Shown one piece after another: positions 12,561 to 20,982 of a DNA stretch of 21,300 nt (its first letter is position 1; each line of letters starts with the position of its first letter). Source of the DNA: a virus. The stretch lies in the IMG/VR virus record IMGVR_UViG_3300038825_000243, positions 1-21,300 of that record; one strand, given 5' to 3'. The position numbers and the translations under genes were made by a program. The notes under the pieces are model-generated. The model saw nothing but the letters and a program-made list of their open reading frames with translations, searched no databases and was not told where the DNA came from.

Positions 12561-15500
12561 TATCGTGTGTTATCCATCATTACATTTAAAGATAATTGTG
12601 TATGATTATAGCCACCTGAGAAATAAACTCTCCAGTAAACAGTTGATTGTGATGTACTTAAGGTTGTTATTTGACCTGTATAAACATAGGTATAACCCCT
12701 GTAAGTTCCAGCGTTCCAATAAATATTGGTGTTTCCATTTGCATTAACCCATGTAGAATTATTTAAAGAATATTGCACTCTGCCACCACTAACATTACCC
12801 AAAACTCCAGAAAAAATTGCCACATATCCAGCATTATTTCTTACATCAGTAATGGTTACTGGAACAAAAGCAGCATTGCTTCCTGTGTAAGTTCCTGTTC
12901 TTTGCACATAAGCTTGACCATCTCTACCGAGATCAAATTTAGTGCCTGCTGTTAAATGACTAATAATTTTTGAGCTGGTATTTGCAAATTGTTTTACATT
13001 TAAAGTATCAACATCAATTTTAGTTCCAGATAAATTAGTAATTCTTGCATTATCAATAAATACTTGACCACCACTTACAATGAAAGGAGAAACACTTGAA
13101 CCTGCATCATTGTCAATTTTGAATGTATCAGCCAAGAAAGAAACAATGCTCGTTGCACCTGAGCCAGAAGATGCATTGCTGCCCAGAACCATCTGAGCTA
13201 CTTTTCCATTTGCATTAAGTTTTAATACATAACCAGCAGAAGCATTGCCATCTAATGTTGATATGGCTGTAGCATTAGTTGTGATAGAAGATGTGTTGCC
13301 CCCTACTGTAGAAGTTAAAGATGTTATATCAGCAGCCAAAGCACTATCAGCATTTGCTCTGGTTGTTTGTTCTGTGCTTATTGCTGATGTGTTGCTATTA
13401 ACTGTTGATGTAAGACTTGTAATAGCACTTGCATTGGCTGAGGTATCAGTTGTTAGCGTAACTATATCTCCTTGAGCTGTTGAAATGTTAGAACTATTTG
13501 TAGAAACAGTTGAGCTTAATGAATTATATAAAGTAACTAAAGAAGAATCTCTGGCTTTTACCCAACCATTGTTAGATGCATTTCTTACATAAATTTGATT
13601 GTTGTCATCAGTATCTGCCCATAAATCTTGAGCCTGTAATGCATTTCCATCAGTTCTTGTTGATGGTGCTGAGGTTGATTTTATTAATTGTGTTGAACCA
13701 GCCCCACCTGCATCAATCGCAGCAACTAAATCTGCTGCTGCTTTAGATAGGGTAATAGCATCATCTTTAACATCAGCAGTGTCTACAGGTGCTGTGGCAA
13801 CGCTAAAAGTTAATGTGGCTGGGTCTGACTCAACATTAAGGGTATTTATTGAGCTAACACTAGCAACATAATTAGAGCCAACTGGTAAAAAGTTAAGATC
13901 ACAGAACTCGGTATCAACAATTTTATTTGTAAGTTCGTTGCTTGAGCTATCTACTACGTTGACTCTGTATTGATGATCTGGAAAGTCTGTTGGTTCGTTC
14001 CAAGATAAAAAAGGTCTATCTGTTGAGCTAGAACTGCTATCTGTAAAAGATAATCCTGTTGGTGCTTTTACAGCAAAAGCTGAGGGCAGATTAGATAGTT
14101 CTTCTACTGGCTCTTGTGGTGGCACTTCCCATGTGTAAACATCAAAGTATTCTATTAGACTAACTGCAACCAAACCATTTGACTGAAGCTCTAAGGCTTC
14201 AACCCTGCAAACTTTTCCATTAAATCCTAGTCCTGCATAGGTAAGATCAACTATGTCTCCTACATTAAGCTTATACATCTCAGGAGTGCCCAAGAACTGC
14301 ATAGTGGTCTGATTCCTGCTTCTGGTTAATATAGCTTTTGCCATGTTATAAGCAATGTAAGGATCAGAAACATATGGAAACTCTGCTTTAATCTCTAAGA
14401 CCTCACCACCATCATCAGAAGTGTAGTTAGGCGATGCATCATGTAAAACTGTGGCTGTGTCTAACTCATATTTTTTATTGGCGTTGAAGAACTCAACAAT
14501 AACTTTATTTGCCTTCTTGTCTTTGTTGCCATAATCAACAGATATTCCACCACTAGCAATAATGTTGTCATCAGTAATGCTAAATGTTGATGAGCCTGTA
14601 TCTTCTATTGAGAGCTCATACTTACCATCTATGTAAAGAAATATACCTCGCATATTAGCAAGCAACTCTTTAGCATTATCCATAACATTCTTATTAGCAT
14701 CTAAGTAACCATTGCAATGAAATCTTTTGACCTTTAATAAAGATGTGCCACTTTGAGAAGAATAAGTAGAGCCAAGAGTATTATTAAAATACACAGAATA
14801 TGCTTCATTAGCATCATAAAATTGTGTTCTTTGTATATCTTTTATTTCAGCACCATCTAAAACAAGATTACTAGAGCCATCCTCTAAATCTATTAACTCA
14901 CCAATTTTGTTTTGCCACCAAATAGAATTTGCACCAGTTCCAGTTATATTGATATAGTCATTTCCAGAAGTGCCTTCCCATGTAACGCTTTGTGCAGTGC
15001 CATTAAAATAGGGCTGATCAACCAAAGTATCACAGACATTAGCAGCAGAGCTAAGTGTAGTCATATTGATTTGAGATTGAGTTAAACCTTTTCCATATTC
15101 ATCATTGGTTATGAAATCAAGAAAACATAAGGCTGGATTGTCTGAATGTTTGTAAGTGGAAACAGTGCCAAATGTTTGTGTATTATCTCTAGGATCAAAA
15201 ACTTTTTTACCCCTAACTTGAACTGTTAGCTGAGGTACTCCTTTCCACATACCCTCTTTGTCATAACCATAATGAGCTGCTATATAGCAAATTCCATCCA
15301 GTCTATGTGATGAAGTCCAATTAGGCATAGATGCAACAAGCATGGGATCTGCTGTTTGTGATGCAGCCCCATGATGCAAGTTCATAACATATCTATATTT
15401 AGCAGTAGGATCAGTTCCAAAAGTACCGCCAGCAAGATTCAAGCTATTTGTTCCATTTTGAGAAACTGTATTTAATGATCCTGAACCAGAAGATATTTTA

Positions 15501-15916
15501 TCTGAGCCAATATACCCACCATTTCTAAATCTTGCAGAATCAGTTAATGGGTTGCCATCAAGTTCAATTGTTCTGCCTAAAATCTCATCACACTCACCAA
15601 CTGACAAAGCGTAAACCACATACATATCCCTAGAATCGTTATCATTGACATCCATGTAAATGATTTGTGCTCCAACCCTTCTTGTTCCATAGATGACTGG
15701 TATCTTTCCACCCATAGAGGTTTTGTTCGCCAATATGTCTTGACCTTTAGCAAGCATTTGTCTGGCTTGCATAAATCCTTTTACGCCTACAGCTAAACTG
15801 GCTGCTGTGAGAACCATCGATATTTGGGTTATTGTTTCTGCTGTTTTAAATGCTGCCCATGCAGATGCGGCTTTGCTACCAGCCCATTTGAAAAATGCTG
15901 CTATAGGATTAGCCAT
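12560..15916 (-). CDS. Tail tip / central hub protein, lambda J-like
   Basis: A 1118-residue tail-tip protein expected to cap the tube and mount the fibre. The N-terminus (about 1-60) is Ala-rich and amphipathic. It is followed by GKIPVIYGTRRVGAQIIYMDV (about 70-90), a conserved block of J-type hubs, and the hub body to about 600. Residues about 617-703 look like a fibronectin type III domain (APTGLSFTD...LSWNEP...YRVNVVD...YVASVSSIN). Ser/Thr/Asn-rich helical repeats (about 790-890) lead into a DUF1983-like J C-terminal region (GYVLKLNANGKVAQMVLG..., PFIVSGGQVFIDNARI, about 890-962). The final 130 residues are beta-rich and may be a small adhesin. It follows the upstream stop directly (TAAATG). 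Confidence 0.87.
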   Translation of the reverse strand: MANPIAAFFKWAGSKAASAWAAFKTAETITQISMVLTAASLAVGVKGFMQARQMLAKGQDILANKTSMGGKIPVIYGTRRVGAQIIYMDVNDNDSRDMYVVYALSVGECDEILGRTIELDGNPLTDSARFRNGGYIGSDKISSGSGSLNTVSQNGTNSLNLAGGTFGTDPTAKYRYVMNLHHGAASQTADPMLVASMPNWTSSHRLDGICYIAAHYGYDKEGMWKGVPQLTVQVRGKKVFDPRDNTQTFGTVSTYKHSDNPALCFLDFITNDEYGKGLTQSQINMTTLSSAANVCDTLVDQPYFNGTAQSVTWEGTSGNDYINITGTGANSIWWQNKIGELIDLEDGSSNLVLDGAEIKDIQRTQFYDANEAYSVYFNNTLGSTYSSQSGTSLLKVKRFHCNGYLDANKNVMDNAKELLANMRGIFLYIDGKYELSIEDTGSSTFSITDDNIIASGGISVDYGNKDKKANKVIVEFFNANKKYELDTATVLHDASPNYTSDDGGEVLEIKAEFPYVSDPYIAYNMAKAILTRSRNQTTMQFLGTPEMYKLNVGDIVDLTYAGLGFNGKVCRVEALELQSNGLVAVSLIEYFDVYTWEVPPQEPVEELSNLPSAFAVKAPTGLSFTDSSSSSTDRPFLSWNEPTDFPDHQYRVNVVDSSSNELTNKIVDTEFCDLNFLPVGSNYVASVSSINTLNVESDPATLTFSVATAPVDTADVKDDAITLSKAAADLVAAIDAGGAGSTQLIKSTSAPSTRTDGNALQAQDLWADTDDNNQIYVRNASNNGWVKARDSSLVTLYNSLSSTVSTNSSNISTAQGDIVTLTTDTSANASAITSLTSTVNSNTSAISTEQTTRANADSALAADITSLTSTVGGNTSSITTNATAISTLDGNASAGYVLKLNANGKVAQMVLGSNASSGSGATSIVSFLADTFKIDNDAGSSVSPFIVSGGQVFIDNARITNLSGTKIDVDTLNVKQFANTSSKIISHLTAGTKFDLGRDGQAYVQRTGTYTGSNAAFVPVTITDVRNNAGYVAIFSGVLGNVSGGRVQYSLNNSTWVNANGNTNIYWNAGTYRGYTYVYTGQITTLSTSQSTVYWRVYFSGGYNHTQLSLNVMMDNTR

Positions 15917-16465
15917 TTAAGACCCCCACCTAACATCTTTTTTAACCTGACCAGCAAACTCCATACCTTTATCACCAGAGCTAAATGATTGCTGAGATTC
16001 ATCTGAGAAATGCCTGCCTTTTGTTAAATTCCAGTTAGACCAATGACTTGCAACAGTCATATTGAGAATTGAATTTCCCACATCTTCTTGTATTGATATA
16101 TTTCTTATTTGACCTGTAAAAAAATTAATTGCACCCACGATTGATTCATTTGAATCAAAATAAGCAAGATATATTTCAACAGTTTTATCTGTAAACTCAC
16201 CATTTTGAACTAATGACCTTACTTGATCTGTAATATTTGAGAATCCCAGATTAATTTCATCAACCTGCAATTGACCTGTTTCAGTTATTGAATCTACACT
16301 CAAAAAAGAACCACCAGCTTCATAGCTGTTAGAATCGTAAGTTACATTAGAATACCAGTCAGTAAGCCTAATGGTTGATAATAGGTTTAACTCAACTAAA
16401 AAAGCTGTTTGAGTTGCTGTAGATGATACTTGAGTTTGTAAAGCAGCAGATAGACTTCTAGGCAT
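15917..16465 (-). CDS. Tail tip protein, DUF2163-like
   Basis: A 182-residue protein opening MPRSLSAALQTQVSSTATQTAFLVELNLLSTIRLTDW. Next comes VTYDSNSYEAGGSFLSVDSITETGQLQVDEINLGFSNI, the pattern of DUF2163 (BR0599/GTA tail) proteins, which resembles the N-terminal part of lambda gpL-type tip proteins. A second stretch (VEIYLAYFDSNESIVGAINFFTGQIRNISIQED) fits the same family. It probably links the distal tail protein to the J-like hub. The start overlaps the previous stop as TAATG. Confidence 0.72.
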   Translation of the reverse strand: MPRSLSAALQTQVSSTATQTAFLVELNLLSTIRLTDWYSNVTYDSNSYEAGGSFLSVDSITETGQLQVDEINLGFSNITDQVRSLVQNGEFTDKTVEIYLAYFDSNESIVGAINFFTGQIRNISIQEDVGNSILNMTVASHWSNWNLTKGRHFSDESQQSFSSGDKGMEFAGQVKKDVRWGS

Positions 16466-17064
16466 TAGGTAATAACCTCTCTAACGTCAAATGAAATACT
16501 GTAAAAACCACTAACATCTGTTGAATACATGATTTCATTGTTTTCAAGATAAACAGTAAAGCTAGGTTTATTTACAGTAACAGCTTCATTATCTGCTAGA
16601 GATGCTACTAAATTTGGAGATATGGTTACTGTGGCTGCTCCACCTGATGCATTAGCATCTTCAGAGACCATATACACCTTAGAATGATTGGCAAATTTAA
16701 TATAATCTCCAGCCTTCAGTGCTCCTGTTGTTTGTGAAAAACCATCCATTGCTATTGTATTATCGCCAGAAGAATGAGCCCCATTAACAACTATATCTGT
16801 TTCTGCTTTGCTTGCACCTAAGTTGTCTAATGGTGCTTGAATAGTAAAATCCTCAAAAGAGCCTTTTTGTTTTTGTAGAAATGCAAATATCTCTTGAGCT
16901 TTTGCTTGCTGCAAAGGTGGCATTGATACTGTGAAAGAAAAATATTGTGCCCCTATTTGTCTGACTTGTTTTTTGCCAGATAAAGTCTGGTTTAAAAGTG
17001 TTGGTCTGTTGTCTTTAAAATTTATAGCCCTAAAATTAGGGTCTGTTGGAAATTGACCAGACAT
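16465..17064 (-). CDS. Distal tail protein / minor tail protein
   Basis: A 199-residue, beta-rich protein directly after the tape measure (TAA immediately followed by ATG). The first 80 residues (RPTLLNQTLSGKKQVRQIGAQYFSFTVSMPPLQQAKAQEIFAFLQKQKGSFEDFTI) look like the tube-like ring domain of distal tail proteins such as lambda gpM. The middle Gly/Ala/Ser segment (NGAHSSGDNTIAMDG...GDYIKFANHSKVYMVSED) looks like a small inserted beta domain. Assignment rests on gene order (tape measure, this gene, DUF2163-like, J-like) and fold pattern, not on a diagnostic motif. Confidence 0.65.
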   Translation of the reverse strand: MSGQFPTDPNFRAINFKDNRPTLLNQTLSGKKQVRQIGAQYFSFTVSMPPLQQAKAQEIFAFLQKQKGSFEDFTIQAPLDNLGASKAETDIVVNGAHSSGDNTIAMDGFSQTTGALKAGDYIKFANHSKVYMVSEDANASGGAATVTISPNLVASLADNEAVTVNKPSFTVYLENNEIMYSTDVSGFYSISFDVREVIT

Positions 17065-18750
17065 TTATACAATCCCCATCTTGCCCTGATTGTTCATGGC
17101 GTTGTTTATGATTGATGTGATCAATCCTTTTCTTGATGCCAGTAACTGATCAAAGCCAGCAGCATCAACTGTTGATATGTTGAAGTTGACTGTAGCACCG
17201 CCCATTCCTTGACCTTTGCTGTGATCTACAACTGTTTCATTGGGATGCAATATAGCTGGAAATCCACCTTTACCATCTACACCACCAGCTCTTGCTCCCA
17301 TGCCAGTATATCCACCACCATCAAAGCTGTCTAAAAAATTCTCAAACTTACTAGTAATTGGTTTAATAATCATTTGCTGTATTGCAATTCTCATCAATTG
17401 CTCTACTACAAAATTTGCAAAATCTTCAAATGCCAGTTTTCCTGTTTTGATGCCATCCATAATGGTATCTTCCATTTTTTTCATTGATGCTACTGTTGCA
17501 TTTTCAATTGATAAATTCACATCTTCTAAAGATTGTTTATATTTTTGTATTGGGCTTAGAAGGTCTGTAAATACATTGCCAGTTTTTTTAATTCCATCAG
17601 AAACACCCTCAACACTATCAACCAAATCATCTGCTGTTATTTTCATTCCTCGCAAACTATCAGCAGCTTTTTTTGTTTTTTCTAAGAATTCTTCACTAGC
17701 AATATTTTTTTCAGCTTTACTTAAATCTAATTCTGCTTCTTTTACTCTTAACATTACATCTGCAATAGTTCCAAAAGCATTGCCAAGAGCAGGTGTTGCT
17801 TTAAGAAGATCAGCTATAAAATTTCCATAACTAATTTGTGCTTTCGGTAATAATTGTTCTAAATTTGCTACAAAATCTGCAAAAGCAAATTGAAGCTGTC
17901 CTACTGCTTCTATTCCACTAGCACTAGCATCAATGATTGAATTTGCAATGCTCATACCCAATTTATCCATTCCACCAGCACTATCAATCATAGATTGTAT
18001 GGCTTCTGCAATTTTTTCTTGCATCTCTTCAAAAACTGGTAAAAATGCAGTTGTAATATTGTTCACAAAAGAACCAAGCTGCATCTTGACAACGCCAACA
18101 GCATCATTAAATTGCTCAGTCCTTCTAATTACTTTTTCACTTAAAACAATGCCTAGTTCTTTAGCCCTAGTTATGAAATCTTGCAAACCTCTTTGGCTAA
18201 GGTCTTTAATTGCACCAGTTAAGATAACACCCTGCCTACCAAATAAACCAGCCAAAGCTGCTGCTCTGGTTGATTGATCTGCCATGTTAGAAATTCCAAC
18301 AGCAGTTTCCACCAATAGAGTGTCAAAATCTTTTAAATTTCCATTGTTATCCTTTAGCTCTACGCCAAGATCATTAAAAATATCTTTTTGAGTTTTTAAA
18401 CCCCTAGAGGCATCGCCAATGCTTCTTGCAAATTTAATTAATGCTGTGTTAGCCCCTTCAACTGTTGTTCCAGATTCTCTTGCAGCCAAGTGAAAGGCTT
18501 GCAGGGTATCGGTTGCTATGCCTGTTTGTGTTGATGTTTTTCCAATAGCATCTACAGCTTGAAACGATCTATCAACAAGCAATGCTAACGCTGTTGCTGT
18601 AGCACCAGCAGCCAAGCCAACGCCTGCAACTCCTTTAGCAGCACCAGCAGCAGCACCACCAACAGTTTTAAGACCTTTAGTAACTTTATCAAAAGCTGCT
18701 TTGGTCTTATCTATTGCTGTTAGCTCAAATTTTACTTTTTTATTTGCCAT
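17065..18750 (-). CDS. Tape measure protein
   Basis: A 561-residue tape measure setting siphovirus tail length. The N-terminal FELTAIDKTKAAFDKVTKGLK is typical. An Ala/Gly-rich hydrophobic stretch follows (about 31-58), then helical sequence with FGRQGVILTGAI (about 170-181), a motif repeatedly seen in tape measures. Near the C-terminus MEDTIMDGIKTGKLAFEDFANFVVEQLMRIAIQQMIIKPI is followed by a Gly-rich region from about 476 (FDGGGYTG, GGFPAILHPNETVVDH), as in lambda gpH-type C-termini. At about 0.15 nm per residue the length would correspond to a tail of roughly 80-85 nm. The start lies inside the end of the frameshift extension of the upstream gene. Confidence 0.92.
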   Translation of the reverse strand: MANKKVKFELTAIDKTKAAFDKVTKGLKTVGGAAAGAAKGVAGVGLAAGATATALALLVDRSFQAVDAIGKTSTQTGIATDTLQAFHLAARESGTTVEGANTALIKFARSIGDASRGLKTQKDIFNDLGVELKDNNGNLKDFDTLLVETAVGISNMADQSTRAAALAGLFGRQGVILTGAIKDLSQRGLQDFITRAKELGIVLSEKVIRRTEQFNDAVGVVKMQLGSFVNNITTAFLPVFEEMQEKIAEAIQSMIDSAGGMDKLGMSIANSIIDASASGIEAVGQLQFAFADFVANLEQLLPKAQISYGNFIADLLKATPALGNAFGTIADVMLRVKEAELDLSKAEKNIASEEFLEKTKKAADSLRGMKITADDLVDSVEGVSDGIKKTGNVFTDLLSPIQKYKQSLEDVNLSIENATVASMKKMEDTIMDGIKTGKLAFEDFANFVVEQLMRIAIQQMIIKPITSKFENFLDSFDGGGYTGMGARAGGVDGKGGFPAILHPNETVVDHSKGQGMGGATVNFNISTVDAAGFDQLLASRKGLITSIINNAMNNQGKMGIV

Positions 18751-19224
18751 TGTTTCGTTTCTCTTCAGCTATTTCTAGGTAAGCTATCCACCCTTGAAAT
18801 TCGTGGATAGTAATTTCTTGGATTTCTTGTAAAGTTTTTCCAAGTTTTTCAGCCAGTGCATATTGCACATATAAATTACTATCCTCTATTAGTTTTTTTT
18901 AACTTCCTCAATAGGCTCTTGCCCCATGATCTGTTGAGCTATATTAACCAATACTTCTCTGTCAACTTTGTTTAATAAGGAATTTTTATCACTAAGATCA
19001 AATAACTTATCGCCATTTTCATCTAGTGCCTTATAAATAAGGACATAAGCCATCATCGTTAGATCATCCTCTTTGCTCATTTTGTAGAGCTTAGAAGTTT
19101 CAGCTAAAGTTAATGGCTTACTATATATTTTTAATGGGTTATCTTCATCACCCCATTCAGGCACTTCAATTACTTTTACATCTTGCTCTGCAAAATGTTT
19201 TACAGCATTTTCAATTGCTTTCAT
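18740..19224 (-). CDS. Tail assembly chaperone gpGT-like product of a -1 frameshift
   Basis: The predicted 161-residue fusion consists of the full 111-residue gpG-like protein plus 50 residues read in the -1 frame from 18892 to the TAA at 18740-18742. The extension reads LIEDSNLYVQYALAEKLGKT, then LQEIQEITIHEFQGWIAYLE and a short Lys-rich end. This closely resembles the 'T' part of phage tail assembly chaperones (DUF4035-like: A..lGkt..Ei...t..Ef..Wiay). No start codon with a ribosome-binding site serves the -1 frame alone, and it lies between the chaperone and the tape measure, exactly as in lambda G/GT. The fusion should bind tail tube subunits and coat the tape measure during assembly. Confidence 0.85.
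18889..19224 (-). CDS. Tail assembly chaperone, gpG-like
   Basis: A 111-residue acidic, mainly helical protein. Residues about 15-50 (VKVIEVPEWGDEDNPLKIYSKPLTLAETSKLYKM) carry the 'v.VPEWG....P..iy..pltl.e..kl' signature of siphovirus tail assembly chaperones. This is the zero-frame product, made in excess over the fusion in related phages. It ends at the TAA directly after the slippery run of eight A. It starts two bases after the tail tube stop. Confidence 0.85.
   Translation of the reverse strand: MKAIENAVKHFAEQDVKVIEVPEWGDEDNPLKIYSKPLTLAETSKLYKMSKEDDLTMMAYVLIYKALDENGDKLFDLSDKNSLLNKVDREVLVNIAQQIMGQEPIEEVKKN
18892..18898 (-). promoter_or_regulatory. -1 ribosomal frameshift slippery heptamer A AAA AAC
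   Basis: In the zero frame the sequence reads GTT AAA AAA AAC TAA, containing the X XXY YYZ heptamer A AAA AAC right before the stop codon. Slippage by one base moves both tRNAs onto AAA AAA and opens 50 further codons. The TAA at the next codon and TAG after it may add to the pause. I did not identify a convincing downstream hairpin by eye. Confidence 0.85.
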
Positions 19225-19226
19225 TT

Positions 19227-19616
19227 TTATACAGTGCTTTCTGTTAGAGCACCATTGCCTTGAACTGAAATACTTGCTTCAACCAATCCATCAAATGATG
19301 CAGTTCTTGAAACGCCAGTTACAATAGCTGAACCACTGTAATAAGTATCGCCAGAAGCATCGCCTTCAGGATAAACATTTAAAGTTACTTCTGATCCAAT
19401 GCTTAAAGCACCTTGACCTGATGTATCAGTTTCATCCCAAAACACATCTAAACTTCCTGAGAAGTTTGTTAATGATGGTTTATAAGTTCTAGCAGAATCA
19501 CCCATTGAAGTATCTTCTAAAGTATCAGCAGATTCTTCGATTGAGTAAGACCTAATCTCAGCTACAGCATTTGAGCCAACCTTTACAGTTCCTTCGCTTC
19601 CTTTATGAGTCGCCAT
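19227..19616 (-). CDS. Major tail tube protein
   Basis: A 129-residue beta-rich protein (MATHKGSEGTVKVGSNAVAEIRSYSIEESADTLEDTSMGDSARTYKPSLTNFSGSLDVFWDE...). The pattern 'G..g.v......va...s.si......e.t.mgd....y.p.l...sGslev..D..D' is typical of siphovirus tube proteins (lambda gpV N-domain-like). It should form hexameric rings along the tail. Its length is normal for a tube protein without an added Ig domain. It overlaps the 54-residue gene in another frame by 14 bases. Confidence 0.87.
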   Translation of the reverse strand: MATHKGSEGTVKVGSNAVAEIRSYSIEESADTLEDTSMGDSARTYKPSLTNFSGSLDVFWDETDTSGQGALSIGSEVTLNVYPEGDASGDTYYSGSAIVTGVSRTASFDGLVEASISVQGNGALTESTV

Positions 19617-19767
19617 TTTCTACCTCGTCTTTCGACTTTTTAGAAGAAGATTTAACTTTATCTTTCGATGGGGCTGCTTCTTCTTTCCAACCCTTATTCA
19701 ATAAAGACTCAACCTTTGAAGGATGAGCTTCTATAGAAACTTCGCCATTTGGACTAATCATTTTCAT
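19603..19767 (-). CDS. Small Lys/Ser/Glu-rich protein before the tail tube (54 aa)
   Basis: A 54-residue gene with an excellent ribosome-binding site (AAAGGAG six to seven bases before ATG). It begins MKMISPNGEVSIEAHPSKVESLLNKGWKE and ends in a disordered stretch rich in Lys, Ser, Asp and Glu. The pattern '(N/S)P.GEv..v.ps.v..ll..GW' recurs in small phage proteins beside tail tube genes and is like the start of peptides found C-terminally in some capsid-associated proteins. The TAA overlaps the tube gene start by 14 bases. Its role is unknown. Confidence 0.7.
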   Translation of the reverse strand: MKMISPNGEVSIEAHPSKVESLLNKGWKEEAAPSKDKVKSSSKKSKDEVENGDS

Positions 19768-19778
19768 AATTATCTCCT

Positions 19779-20225
19779 TTAAACTGCTACGTCAGGAGCG
19801 TTTTCCTTGACATAATAGTTAGTTAAAAATGTAAGAGAGACATAACCCAAAGGCTTTTCTCCCTCGCTATTAAACTCTATCTCTGTGGATTCTAAATAAG
19901 TATCTTTAGCTAATCCATCAAGAGTTCTATCAGCAGCTATCGCTGCTTCAACTTCTTTGCTTATTGTATCAATAGTATCATCAAAGTTGCTAGTAGCTTT
20001 TGCATAACCCTCTACTACAACTGATAATTCTCTGCTCATAAGTCTTTGTGTACCTATAACGATAGGCTCAGAAGTTTCTGATTTAGTATAAATGATTAAT
20101 GCTGGCAAGCTTGCATTTTCTAAAGGGTAAACTCTGGACTCATAAACATTAGAGCCAGTGGTTGTTAATCCTGTTAGAGTAGTGCCAAATTTTTCTCTGA
20201 TTTGTTGTCTAATATGATTTGCCAT
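19779..20225 (-). CDS. Tail terminator protein, gpU-like
   Basis: A 148-residue alpha/beta protein. MANHIRQQIREKFGTTLTGLTTTGSNVYESRVYPLENASLPALIIYTKSE follows the 'IR..i...l...TG..v...Rv.pl....lPAl.vy' signature of minor tail / terminator proteins (lambda gpU class). It is followed by RELSVVVEGYAKA...DDTIDTISKEVEAAI and a beta C-terminus. It would cap the finished tail tube and dock it to the neck. Its place between the neck proteins and the tail tube agrees. It starts in TAATG with the upstream paralogue. Confidence 0.82.
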   Translation of the reverse strand: MANHIRQQIREKFGTTLTGLTTTGSNVYESRVYPLENASLPALIIYTKSETSEPIVIGTQRLMSRELSVVVEGYAKATSNFDDTIDTISKEVEAAIAADRTLDGLAKDTYLESTEIEFNSEGEKPLGYVSLTFLTNYYVKENAPDVAV

Positions 20226-20575
20226 TATATTTCCTCAAGCATTAAAGCAGAAAAGCCAGTCCTGTCTGCTTGTATATTAACAACTGTATAATTTTGTGCT
20301 GCTTTTAATGTATTACCATCAACATCTTTGATGGCTGCAACAGCTAAAGTGTTTCCAAAAGATATGTTTGGAACATCTATGGTTCTGCAATAGGCTATAG
20401 GTTTTAATGCTTCCACACCTATGCCTTCTTCTTGTTCAACATATTCATTATTAAGAATAATTTTAATAGTAGAATCTGAACCATTGTTTGTGTAAACAGC
20501 AGAAACTCCATGACCATAATTAATGTCTAAATATGCAATCATATCTTCTTCTGTTTCCATTTGATACTGAGACAT
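20225..20575 (-). CDS. Neck / head-tail connector protein, paralogue B
   Basis: A 116-residue beta-rich protein. It aligns along its whole length with the gene just upstream: Y-x-D-I-N-x-G-H-G-V-x-A near residues 15-27, an I-x-I-I-x-x-E-Y strand, D-x-P-x-I-S-F, L-x-V-x-A-I, and a closing TGFSALMLEE. Position between capsid and tail terminator, and size, suggest a head-completion or stopper protein of the lambda FII / HK97-neck kind; no diagnostic family motif is claimed. It lacks the roughly 20-residue insert that its partner has after the GHGV block. Start and stop are both in TAATG overlaps. Confidence 0.65.
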   Translation of the reverse strand: MSQYQMETEEDMIAYLDINYGHGVSAVYTNNGSDSTIKIILNNEYVEQEEGIGVEALKPIAYCRTIDVPNISFGNTLAVAAIKDVDGNTLKAAQNYTVVNIQADRTGFSALMLEEI

Positions 20576-20979
20576 TATTGCTCCTCTAATACCAATGAGA
20601 CTAAACCTGTATTATCAGGCTCAACTGTCTTAACTAAAAATGTTGTTTCTGGTTTTAATACACTGCCCCTATTAGTTGTAATAGCATTAACAACCAATCT
20701 ATCTTCTTGAGATATGTATGGAGCATCAGTTGCTTTGATAATGGCTCTAGGTTGATAGCCTGCAACAGGAACTGTGCCACCCTCAATATTAAAATATTCT
20801 TGGTCTATAATAATATTGATGTTGGTTGAGTTTCCAGAATCAATATCATACCAAGTATCAATAAGACCAACTCTTTGATCCCATAAAGAATTCTGCACCT
20901 CGAAGAATGTAGCAGTAACTCCATGACCTGTGTTGATGTCTACATAGGAGTTAAAATCTGCTGCACTCTCGATGGGCAT
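20575..20979 (-). CDS. Neck / head-tail connector protein, paralogue A
   Basis: A 134-residue protein homologous to its downstream neighbour: SYVDINTGHGVTATFF, INIIIDQEYF, TDAPYISQEDRLVVNAI, GSVLKPETTFLVKTVEPDNTGLVSLVLEE. It has an extra acidic/aromatic segment (NSLWDQRVGLIDTWYDIDSG, about 30-49). It is probably a neck component by position. The two together could form stacked or mixed rings, or one may be the stopper and the other an adaptor. Four bases separate it from the small Lys-rich protein gene upstream. Confidence 0.65.
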   Translation of the reverse strand: MPIESAADFNSYVDINTGHGVTATFFEVQNSLWDQRVGLIDTWYDIDSGNSTNINIIIDQEYFNIEGGTVPVAGYQPRAIIKATDAPYISQEDRLVVNAITTNRGSVLKPETTFLVKTVEPDNTGLVSLVLEEQ

Positions 20980-20982
20980 GAT

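Noticed and set aside
17240-17830. Plus-strand open frame of 196 codons
   Set aside because: It is wholly antisense to the tape measure gene, has a composition expected of a shadow frame, and no neighbours on its strand.
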